Source: Pseudomonadota bacterium (GTDB taxonomy: Bacteria; Pseudomonadota; Gammaproteobacteria; Burkholderiales; Gallionellaceae). Taken from it: DNA of 6,091 nucleotides. The notes beneath the pieces were generated by a model, which saw only the letters and a program-made list of their open reading frames with translations, was not told the DNA's origin and did no database searches. The stretch is from contig JAJXTL010000161.1 in NCBI GenBank assembly GCA_021783855.1, positions 1-6,091 on the forward strand, read 5' to 3'. Positions 1-5,607 of this stretch are shown here, in pieces (position 1 is the first letter of the stretch; every line of letters begins with the position of its first letter). The position numbers and the translations under genes are program-made.

Positions 1-606
1 AATGGCAGCATATCCCTCATGTTTGAGCAGTTCGACAGCATCCTTCGCCATCAGGCAATAGGGTCCGCGACAGTATGCAACAATCGAACGGTCTTTGGGT
101 AACTCCGCCAGTCGCAGGCGCAATTCTTCCAGCGGTATCGATCTCGCGAAAGGAAGATGCGCGGCCAGATATTCTTCCGCGGGCCTGACATCGAGCACCA
201 CGACTTCACCCTTACGGGCGGCTTTCATCAGGCTTTCCCGGTCGCTGGGCACCAGGTCATCCGGCTGCGTGGCAATTTTCTGCAAAGCCAGTTGCAACTC
301 GATCAGGCGCTCCTCGGCCAGCGTATGAATCTGCACCCACAGGTCGGCCACCGATTTGTCGGCCAGTCGATAGTGGATGTTCTTGCCGCGCCGGTCAGTC
401 TCGACCATATGCGCCATGCGCAACTCGCGCAAATGCGCACTGGTCAGCTTCACGCTGAGTGAAGTTTCGCGCGCGAGGGCATCCACCGTTTTTTCACCCT
501 GACAAAGCAGCTCGATCAGTTCCAGTCGCTTGGGGCTGGAAAATACCTTGCCGATTCTGGCCACCTGTTCGTACAGCATGTCTTTAACATTACGAGCATT
601 CTTCAT
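1..606 (-). CDS. ArsR-family regulator fused to a rhodanese domain (3' end outside window)
   Basis: Predicted cytoplasmic DNA-binding repressor with a built-in sulfurtransferase-type domain. The 202 codons present start at the ATG reading leftward from 606, preceded by AGGA 8 bases upstream; the ATG at 611-609 meets a stop after one codon. Residues 10-110 form an ArsR-type winged helix (FSSPKRLELIELL, then GEKTVDALA, then a recognition helix around TSAHLRELRMA and the wing RRGKNIHYRL). Residues 120-202 are a rhodanese domain with LDVRPAEEY and the six-residue active loop CRGPYC, catalytic Cys at 179 and a second Cys at 184. The ArsR half has only one cysteine (Cys35) and none in the dimerisation helix (86-110). 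The stop codon lies beyond the left edge. Fusions of this layout occur next to sulfur and arsenic genes; here the divergent DsrE/MBL operon suggests sulfane-sulfur sensing. Domain calls are firm; the inducer is inferred. Confidence 0.93.
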   Translation of the reverse strand, partial: MKNARNVKDMLYEQVARIGKVFSSPKRLELIELLCQGEKTVDALARETSLSVKLTSAHLRELRMAHMVETDRRGKNIHYRLADKSVADLWVQIHTLAEERLIELQLALQKIATQPDDLVPSDRESLMKAARKGEVVVLDVRPAEEYLAAHLPFARSIPLEELRLRLAELPKDRSIVAYCRGPYCLMAKDAVELLKHEGYAAI

Positions 607-642
607 TGCATCAATCCTGTTTATATTGGAACTTACAGGTAG

Positions 643-659
643 CAGTATAAATTATATTG
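643..659. promoter_or_regulatory. Candidate operator for the ArsR-rhodanese regulator (17-base near-palindrome)
   Basis: The sequence CAGTATAAATTATATTG has a perfect core TATAA-A-TTATA (646-656) and matching CA/TG ends, with one mismatched pair (645/657). It covers the regulator's -10 (644-649) and the first three bases of the operon's -35 (657-662), which is where a dual repressor would act. AT-rich dyads between divergent genes are typical of ArsR-type operators. Assigning it to this regulator is inference from position. Confidence 0.55.
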
Positions 660-673
660 ACACAAATAAACAA
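644..673 (-). promoter_or_regulatory. Predicted sigma70 promoter of the ArsR-rhodanese gene
   Basis: Reading leftward, TTGTTT (673-668) and TATACT (649-644) are separated by 18 bases. This predicts transcription starting near 637 and a leader of about 30 bases. It overlaps the operon promoter facing the other way. It is read by eye; an overlapping alternative -10, TATAAT at 656-651, lacks a well-placed -35. Confidence 0.5.
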
Positions 674-685
674 TCGTAGTCTAAT
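657..685 (+). promoter_or_regulatory. Predicted sigma70 promoter of the DsrE/MBL/MFS operon
   Basis: A perfect TTGACA (657-662) is followed, after an ideal 17-base spacer, by TCTAAT (680-685), five of six consensus bases. Transcription would begin near 692, about 37 bases before the first start codon. This is the best-matching promoter in the window, so strong expression once a repressor leaves is plausible. Its -35 is partly covered by the candidate operator. Confidence 0.65.
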
Positions 686-716
686 CATTCCAATAATATT
701 TAGAATGTAAACGAAA

Positions 717-722
717 AGGAGG
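717..722 (+). promoter_or_regulatory. Strong ribosome binding site of the DsrE-like gene
   Basis: AGGAGG, a full match to the anti-Shine-Dalgarno core, lies six bases before the ATG at 729. It fixes that start and predicts efficient translation of the first operon gene. Confidence 0.85.
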
Positions 723-728
723 TTTTCC

Positions 729-1079
729 ATGAAAACACTGTTCATTCTCAACGATGGCCCATACGGCAGCGAACGCACTTATAACGGCCTGCGTCTGGCA
801 GGGGCTATTTCCAAACAGGAAGGCCGCGAGGTGCATGTATTCCTGATTGGCGATGCGGCATCAAGTGCACATCGCAACCAGAAAGTACCGCAAGGGTTCT
901 ACAGCATCGAAGTGATGCTCGGCAACGTGATCCGGCACGGCGGAAAAGTCGGCATCTGCGGTACTTGCATGGACGCGCGCGGCATGGGTGAGGGCGATAT
1001 TCTGGACGGCACACACCGCAGCACGCTGGCCGAGTTGGCCGAGTGGACCGCATGGGCGGATAAGGTTCTGGTATTCTAA
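729..1079 (+). CDS. DsrE/DsrF-like sulfur-carrier family protein
   Basis: A 116-residue soluble protein of the DsrE/DsrF/YchN fold, whose members carry persulfide sulfur on a conserved cysteine or form small oligomers. The N-terminal strand KTLFILNDGPYG leads into a helix (17-31), then the strand VHVFLIGDAA (35-44). The signature GICGTCMDARGM places two cysteines at 77 and 80 in a CxxC arrangement, where the family's reactive cysteine is expected. The C-terminus has the usual helix and short closing strand (ADKVLVF). Length is normal for a stand-alone member, and there is no signal peptide. It is the first gene of the operon, 16 bases before the MBL gene. Likely role: accepting or handing on sulfane sulfur to a neighbouring enzyme. 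Family is confident; the partner is inferred. It does not look like a dissimilatory DsrEFH subunit, because no DsrF or DsrH follows. Confidence 0.9.
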   Translation: MKTLFILNDGPYGSERTYNGLRLAGAISKQEGREVHVFLIGDAASSAHRNQKVPQGFYSIEVMLGNVIRHGGKVGICGTCMDARGMGEGDILDGTHRSTLAELAEWTAWADKVLVF

Positions 1080-1095
1080 TTTCAGGGAGCGCACG

Positions 1096-1827
1096 ATGTT
1101 TTTCAAGCAACTGGCGACAAAAGAGTCTTCGCTGTCGTATTTTTTCGGCTGCGGCACCAAGGGCAAGTCCATGGCGGTGGATGTGGTGGCAGGCGACGAG
1201 CAGTGGTACATCGAGGAGGCAAAAAAAGCCAACGTCACCATCGACTATGTCATCGACACCCACGTCCATGCCGACCATTATTCCGGCGGCAGGAAGCTGG
1301 CAGAAATGGTCGGTGCGCCGTATTGCCTGCATGAATCCGATACAGGCCTGGTGAAGTTCGAGTTTGAACCCCTGAAGGATGGTCAGTTGCTCAACCTCGG
1401 CAACGTCAATGTCGAGGTGCTGCATACGCCCGGTCATACGCCCGACAGCATCTGCCTGCTGGTGACGGACATGCGTCGCGCCGAGCTGCCCTGGTTCGTG
1501 ATTACCGGCGACACGCTGTTCGTTGGCTCCACCGGTCGCCCCGACCTGCTGGGACGCGAGCGGGAAATGGCGGGGCAGCTTTTTGACAGCATCCACACCA
1601 GGTTGCTGCAACTGTCCAACGAAGTCGAAATTTTCCCGGGCCATCAGGCGGGCAGCGTCTGCGGTGCTGGACTGTCGGGCAAGCCGAGCTCTACGATCGG
1701 TTTCGAGAAACGCTGGAATCCGGCCTTGTCGATGGACAGGGACGCATTCGTCGAGAATCTGGTCAGTGAGATCCCGCCGCGCCCTGCCGAGATGGACAGG
1801 ATGGTCGCCGCGAATATTGCCGGATAA
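1096..1827 (+). CDS. MBL-fold metallo-hydrolase, persulfide dioxygenase-like
   Basis: A 243-residue cytoplasmic metallo-beta-lactamase-fold enzyme. The start at 1096 has AGGGAG six bases upstream; the reading frame is open further upstream but only inside the preceding gene. Visible metal-binding motifs are THVHADH (His56, His58, Asp60, His61), TPGHTPDS (His114), GDTLF (Asp139) and FPGH (His183). In ETHE1-type persulfide dioxygenases a His-His-Asp set (here His56, His114, Asp139) holds one iron that oxidises glutathione persulfide to sulfite. GSTGRPDL (144-151) and the tail with CGAGLSGKPSSTIG, NPAL and IPPRP resemble MBL domains that elsewhere precede a rhodanese domain; none follows here. 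The DsrE-like and rhodanese-regulator neighbours favour a persulfide substrate. Glyoxalase II-type thioester hydrolysis is the main alternative. Fold certain, reaction inferred. Confidence 0.85.
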   Translation: MFFKQLATKESSLSYFFGCGTKGKSMAVDVVAGDEQWYIEEAKKANVTIDYVIDTHVHADHYSGGRKLAEMVGAPYCLHESDTGLVKFEFEPLKDGQLLNLGNVNVEVLHTPGHTPDSICLLVTDMRRAELPWFVITGDTLFVGSTGRPDLLGREREMAGQLFDSIHTRLLQLSNEVEIFPGHQAGSVCGAGLSGKPSSTIGFEKRWNPALSMDRDAFVENLVSEIPPRPAEMDRMVAANIAG

Positions 1828-1840
1828 GGAGAGGAAGCAC

Positions 1841-3157
1841 ATGACCAGACAGACTGATACATTGGCAGCGGAGGCTGTTTACATTCGCGGCATTCGGGCC
1901 AATTTGCACCAGTTTATCCAGCAGGCAATCCAGGTGTTTTTCCTCGGCCTGGTGATCGGCATGGAGCGCAATGTGCTGCCCGTGTTGAGCCAGGATTTTG
2001 GCGTGCCCAAGGGATCATTCCTGTTTCTGATGTCTTTCGTAATCTCATTCGGTTTTGTCAAGGGCATCCTGAATTTCGTCGCAGGGCGGCTGTCCGAACG
2101 CATCGGACGAAAAAAAGTATTGCTGCTGGGCTGGATTGCGGCGATTCCTATCCCTTTCATGATCCTGTATGCCCCCAGCTGGGGATGGATCGTGGCGGCC
2201 AATGTTTTTCTGGGCATCAATCAAGGCTTTGCCTGGAGCATGACGGTGACCAGCAAGGTGGATATCACACGTGCCGACCAGCGCGGATTTGCCACAGGCG
2301 TCAACGAATTTGCGGGTTATGCCGCAGTAGGCATAGGCGGGCTGGTAACAGGCTATCTGGCTGTCCTCTACGGCCCCCGTGAAGCACTTTTCGGTTTTGG
2401 TCTTGCAGTGATCGTGATCGGCATACTGATTGCATTTCTCTTCATCAAGGAAACTCTGCCCTGGGCAAAAGTTGAAAGCAAAGAGCACGCAAACGGAAGT
2501 TATGCCGGACACAAACCACGTTTCCCTGAGGGCGTCTCGGAACACCCGGGAACCTGGGAGATTTTTACCCTGGTTTCCTTCCGTCATCCGACCTTGAATG
2601 CGCTCTGCCAGGCAGGCGTGGCAAACAAAATCGCAGACGCCCTGCTATGGGTGCTGTTTCCCGTCTTCCTGCACAATCAAGGCCTGGGAATCGTGCAAAT
2701 CGGTTGGGTCACAGCTGTCTACGGCATGGTCTGGGGAGCATCACAACTGTTGACCGGTGCATTGTCCGATGCCATCGGGCGCAAAAAACCCATCATTGGG
2801 GGCTTGTGGTTGCTTGGCATAGGCATCGCAGCCGTCCCCCTGGTGCATGGCATGACCGCCTGGATAATCTGTGCGGCCATCATGGGAATCGGCATGGCTT
2901 TGCTCTATCCTAACCTCATTGCCGCGCTGGCGGATATTTCCCATCCCAACTGGCGCAGCTCCGCACTCGGAACTTACCGATACTGGCGCGACACGGGCTA
3001 TGCGATTGGCGCGATTGCACTGGGTCTGGTCGCCCAATGGACCGACAGTGTCGAAAACGCATTCTGGTTCACGGCAGTTATTTTAGGCGTATCGGGTTGT
3101 TACCTGGCCTTGCGGGCAGAAGAAACGCATCCAAAATTGAATCCGGCCATACCATGA
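1841..3157 (+). CDS. MFS transporter of the sulfur operon
   Basis: A 438-residue inner-membrane protein with about 12 predicted helices in two halves. The start at 1841 follows the MBL stop by 13 bases, with AAGGAG (1826-1831) overlapping that stop, so translation is probably coupled; the open frame continues upstream only inside the MBL gene. The MFS loop signature is present twice, GRLSERIGRKK (82-92) and GALSDAIGRKK (306-316), one per half. The central loop (about 205-245) is hydrophilic, ending in the amphipathic stretch before the second half. RYWRDTGYAIG (380-390) marks the start of helix 11. The N-terminal 20 residues are polar and cytosolic. The substrate cannot be read from sequence. 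Position after a putative persulfide-oxidising enzyme suggests import of a sulfur compound or export of a product such as sulfite or thiosulfate; that is inference. Confidence 0.9.
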   Translation: MTRQTDTLAAEAVYIRGIRANLHQFIQQAIQVFFLGLVIGMERNVLPVLSQDFGVPKGSFLFLMSFVISFGFVKGILNFVAGRLSERIGRKKVLLLGWIAAIPIPFMILYAPSWGWIVAANVFLGINQGFAWSMTVTSKVDITRADQRGFATGVNEFAGYAAVGIGGLVTGYLAVLYGPREALFGFGLAVIVIGILIAFLFIKETLPWAKVESKEHANGSYAGHKPRFPEGVSEHPGTWEIFTLVSFRHPTLNALCQAGVANKIADALLWVLFPVFLHNQGLGIVQIGWVTAVYGMVWGASQLLTGALSDAIGRKKPIIGGLWLLGIGIAAVPLVHGMTAWIICAAIMGIGMALLYPNLIAALADISHPNWRSSALGTYRYWRDTGYAIGAIALGLVAQWTDSVENAFWFTAVILGVSGCYLALRAEETHPKLNPAIP

Positions 3158-3208
3158 AGATTTTTGCGATAATGGTTTTTATTGCCTTTCAAAACAGGGG
3201 AACAGGTC

Positions 3209-3319
3209 ATGCAGCGAATCACAATCATCGGTGCAGGATTTGCTGCGCTGTCGCCACCTGGATTGCTGCATAGCGCCAGTGCATCCTTTGAGTCATGGCA
3301 CTTTCGCAAATATCGGTAG
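3209..3319 (+). pseudogene. Stump of a flavin/NAD(P) oxidoreductase gene (SQR/FCSD-like N-terminus)
   Basis: A 36-codon frame starts MQRITIIGAGFAALS, a textbook first beta strand and GxGxxA nucleotide-binding turn of an FAD-dependent pyridine nucleotide-disulfide oxidoreductase, as in sulfide:quinone reductases, flavocytochrome c flavoproteins and related enzymes. A purine-rich GGGGAACAGG stretch lies just before the ATG. After residue 15 the reading (PPGLLHS onward) no longer resembles the family, neither other frame restores it, and a stop follows at 3317-3319; intact members are several hundred residues. The likeliest explanation is an internal or 3' deletion that fused the remnant to the next gene's upstream region. 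It lies 51 bases after the MFS gene, so it may once have been the fourth operon gene. A genuine small protein or a chance frame is possible. Confidence 0.5.
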
Positions 3320-3328
3320 AATAAAATC

Positions 3329-4111
3329 ATGTGCGAACTTTTTGGAATATCGTCCGACCAACCTATAGCTGCCGGCAAAGAGCTCAACGTGTTTCGCCTG
3401 CGTGGCGGCCAGGCAGCCGACAATCCTGACGGTTGGGGACTGGCATGGCGGGAGAACGGTGCATTCCGCCTTTCCAAGGAGCCTGCCCCGGCGCATCAGA
3501 GCGCATTGTTTGCACAATTGTGCGGCACCACGCGCTCAAGCCTGTTGATCGCGCATGTCCGCAAGGCGAGCTTTCCCCCGATTATAGATATGAGCAATAC
3601 GCATCCGTTTCAGCGAGCGTGCTGCGGCAAGGAATGGGTGTTCGCCCACAACGGCATGGTGCCGGATATCGTGGATATAGAAATGTCCGGTTACAATCCG
3701 GTCTGCTGCCCAACGGGCAAAACGGACTCGGAATATGCTTTTTGCCACTTGCTGGGTGGTATTGCTCAGCATTTACAGAGTTTGCCTTCCACTGACCCTG
3801 TTTCCTGGTTTGAAAAACTGGCGGCGGAGAGCGGACTGGTTGCCTCGCTTGGCAAATTCAATTTCCTGATGTCGGACGGAGAGCACTTGATCGCCTATGG
3901 ACATGACAGACTTCATTATCTGGAGCGCTCAGATTCAGACCAGTTTGACGGCATTCCGGTCAACAGCGTTTTGATTGCAACCGAACCTCTGGACAAGGGC
4001 GCAGCGTGGATCACCTTCCAGCCGGGCGAGTTGCGTCTCTATCGCTCCGGCAAGCTGATAGAGCGTATGATGACTCAAACCATACCGGCTTCTTATCCCA
4101 GGCAACACTAG
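3329..4111 (+). CDS. Class II glutamine amidotransferase-like protein (YafJ/EgtC type)
   Basis: A 260-residue cytoplasmic protein of the Ntn-hydrolase glutamine amidotransferase fold. It begins MCELFGI, so removal of Met exposes Cys2 as the N-terminal nucleophile. Other family marks are NPDGWGLAW (32-40), AHVRKAS (75-81, the glutamine-carboxylate arginine), NTHPF (90-94), FAHNG (105-109, the oxyanion Asn-Gly) and GKTDSEY (130-136, the substrate-binding Asp). Length fits stand-alone YafJ-like members, which lack a synthetase domain; some relatives (EgtC) cleave a gamma-glutamyl peptide bond in ergothioneine synthesis, but no other egt gene is seen. Substrate unknown. The start at 3329 is set by Cys2 despite having no clear Shine-Dalgarno sequence. 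It may be co-transcribed with the MFS gene three bases downstream, which is in the same frame. Confidence 0.92.
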   Translation: MCELFGISSDQPIAAGKELNVFRLRGGQAADNPDGWGLAWRENGAFRLSKEPAPAHQSALFAQLCGTTRSSLLIAHVRKASFPPIIDMSNTHPFQRACCGKEWVFAHNGMVPDIVDIEMSGYNPVCCPTGKTDSEYAFCHLLGGIAQHLQSLPSTDPVSWFEKLAAESGLVASLGKFNFLMSDGEHLIAYGHDRLHYLERSDSDQFDGIPVNSVLIATEPLDKGAAWITFQPGELRLYRSGKLIERMMTQTIPASYPRQH

Positions 4112-4114
4112 GAC

Positions 4115-5317
4115 GTGAAAAACCAACTGTTCGCGGGTCGTCGCAATGTGCTGCTGCTGGCATTCAGCCAGGCACTGATGCTGTCAGCCATCGTGATGTC
4201 GATGGCGCTCGGGGCTATTCTCGGCGGCAACCTTGCGCCAGACAAAGGTTACGCTACGCTGCCGATTGCGGTGATGGTGATCGGCACGGCAATCGCATCA
4301 TTGCCTGCGGCTCTACTCATGCGTCGCTTTGGCCGCCGCACAGGCTTTCTGGCTGGCGCCGCTCTCGGACTGGCAGGCAGTCTGTTGTGTGCGTTCGCGC
4401 TCCAGCAGAGATCGTTTGCGCTGTTCGTCATCGGACACCTGTTCTTGGGCAGTTATCAGGGCTTTGCTAATTACTACCGCTTTGCCGCCGTGGAGGCTAC
4501 CGACGCAAGCCATGCAAGCCGGGCGATTGCCTGGGTTATCGCGGGAGGTGTCGTCGCCGCGTTTCTTGGACCGCAACTGGGTCAATGGGGCCGCGACTGG
4601 GTGACAGGCGGTCTGTTCGTCGGCTCCTACCTCGCGCAGGGGGTGCTCAGCCTGGCGGCGCTGGCAATACTTACACAGATTAAACTCAAACCTGTCGCAG
4701 TAACCCACGTCGTCGAAGCGCGCCCTTTACGGGAGATACTTGCACAGCCTGTGTTGCAGACAGCCATTCTGGGAGCGGCAATCGGCTATGCCGTGATGAT
4801 CATGGTGATGACGGCAACGCCGCTGGCAATACTGGGTTGCGGCCAGCCTGGGTCGAACGTCACCCCGGTCATCCAGTGGCACGTCGTTGGGATGTTCGCA
4901 CCTTCATTTTTTACCGGCTCGTTGATCAGGCGTTACGGTGCACCGCGTATCATGCAGATCGGTTTTGTTCTTCTGCTGGGCCACGTCGTCATTACGCTGC
5001 TCGGGCTTGATTTCCTCCATTTTCTGTCGGCGCTCATTCTGCTGGGGGTGGGATGGAACTTCGCTTTCATCGGCGGGACAACCCTGCTCACCCAGACCTA
5101 TCGCCCATCCGAACAACTGAAAGTCCAGGCGATCAATGAGTTCGCAGTCTTCGGCCTGGTCGCAGTTTCCACACTCTCTGCTGGGTGGCTCTATGATCGT
5201 TTCGGCTGGGTTACGTTGAACCTGACTGTCGTGCCTTTTCTTGTCATTGCCTTGCTGTCCACGGCAAGCATCGGATGGCGACAGCATTTATCTAAAAAAC
5301 CGTCAGGGAACTGCTGA
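4115..5317 (+). CDS. MFS transporter, second type
   Basis: A 400-residue inner-membrane protein with 11-12 predicted helices. It starts with GTG at 4115, the only start between the upstream stop and the first helix (about 11-37) apart from a GTG at 4148 inside that helix. An MFS loop signature survives as RRFGRRTGF (70-78), followed by GSYQGFANYYRFAAVEA (112-128). The second half contains GMFAPSFFTGSLIRRYG (259-275), GVGWNFAFIGGTTLL (311-325) and a helix from about 345, a pattern common to a widespread but poorly characterised bacterial MFS subfamily. It is unrelated in detail to the MFS protein at 1841-3157. The Shine-Dalgarno is poor (TAGGA touches the start; CAGG lies 12 bases away), so translation probably depends on reinitiation after the amidotransferase gene. 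Substrate unknown. Confidence 0.87.
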   Translation: MKNQLFAGRRNVLLLAFSQALMLSAIVMSMALGAILGGNLAPDKGYATLPIAVMVIGTAIASLPAALLMRRFGRRTGFLAGAALGLAGSLLCAFALQQRSFALFVIGHLFLGSYQGFANYYRFAAVEATDASHASRAIAWVIAGGVVAAFLGPQLGQWGRDWVTGGLFVGSYLAQGVLSLAALAILTQIKLKPVAVTHVVEARPLREILAQPVLQTAILGAAIGYAVMIMVMTATPLAILGCGQPGSNVTPVIQWHVVGMFAPSFFTGSLIRRYGAPRIMQIGFVLLLGHVVITLLGLDFLHFLSALILLGVGWNFAFIGGTTLLTQTYRPSEQLKVQAINEFAVFGLVAVSTLSAGWLYDRFGWVTLNLTVVPFLVIALLSTASIGWRQHLSKKPSGNC

Positions 5318-5341
5318 CTTCGACCATAGAGGAGACATGAC

Positions 5342-5578
5342 ATGATGAACAATTGGAACGGTTTTAGTGGATGGGGAATGGGCCTGGGTTTCATATTCAT
5401 GTTGCTATTCTGGGGTCTACTGATTCTTGGAGTCGCGGCGCTGATCAGGTTGCTGATGACATCGTCAAGTCGCGGCCCGCGCGACAAATCGCCATTGGAG
5501 ATCGTGCAGGAGCGTTATGCGCGCGGTGAAATCGACAGGGAAGAGTACGATCAGAAAAAGAGCGACCTGGAGCGGTGA
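5342..5578 (+). CDS. Small membrane-anchored SHOCT-domain protein
   Basis: A 78-residue protein with one N-terminal membrane helix (about 13-38, rich in Leu, Phe and Gly) and a C-terminal SHOCT motif at 51-77 (PLEIVQERYARGEIDREEYD, then QKKSDL). SHOCT is a short helical module, often at protein ends and thought to aid oligomerisation or partner binding. AGAGGAG (5328-5334) serves the ATG at 5342, or the adjacent ATG at 5345, which would remove one Met. It lies 24 bases after the second MFS gene, so it is probably in the same transcript. Such proteins are frequent beside metal-efflux genes, and a CusA-type pump converges on it here. No specific function can be assigned. Confidence 0.88.
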   Translation: MMNNWNGFSGWGMGLGFIFMLLFWGLLILGVAALIRLLMTSSSRGPRDKSPLEIVQERYARGEIDREEYDQKKSDLER

Positions 5579-5595
5579 GCGCGAAGGCGCTTCTT
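5578..5595 (+). terminator. Weak candidate terminator between convergent genes
   Basis: AGCGC (5578-5582) pairs with GCGCT (5587-5591) around a four-base GAAG loop, followed by TTCTT, a poor U tract. It begins at the last base of the SHOCT stop codon and lies just before the end of the convergent cusA-like gene. The stem is short, so activity is uncertain. Confidence 0.3.
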
Positions 5596-5607
5596 GATTG
5601 CAACGCC

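Larger units (their letters stand above)
624..695. repeat. Widely spaced inverted repeat framing the divergent promoters
   Basis: TATTGGAA at 624-631 is the exact reverse complement of TTCCAATA at 688-695, with 56 bases between. Each arm lies just downstream of one predicted -10, at or near the start of transcription. The pair could be auxiliary regulator sites, but an 8-base match in AT-rich DNA can occur by chance. Confidence 0.35.

Noticed and set aside
95..462. Two overlapping plus-strand frames opposite the ArsR-rhodanese gene
   Set aside because: They lie antisense to a convincing two-domain protein, lack ribosome binding sites and show no domain features.
1730..1802. Direct repeat ATGGACAGG within the MBL gene
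   Set aside because: Nine bases at two places in coding sequence, explained by similar codons (Met-Asp-Arg); no array or regular spacing.
805..1842. A 345-codon open frame on the minus strand across the DsrE and MBL genes
   Set aside because: Its translation is rich in Arg, His and Cys with no recognisable domain, and it lies opposite two clear genes with good ribosome binding sites. It is an antisense shadow of GC-rich coding sequence.
3151..3180. ACCAT/ATGGT inverted repeat followed by TTTT after the first MFS gene
   Set aside because: The stem is five pairs with only two GC pairs and a 16-base loop, too weak to call an intrinsic terminator.
5302..5318. GTCAG/CTGAC hairpin at the stop of the second MFS gene
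   Set aside because: A five-pair stem with no U tract; it probably arises by chance around the stop codon and leaves the downstream ribosome binding site free.
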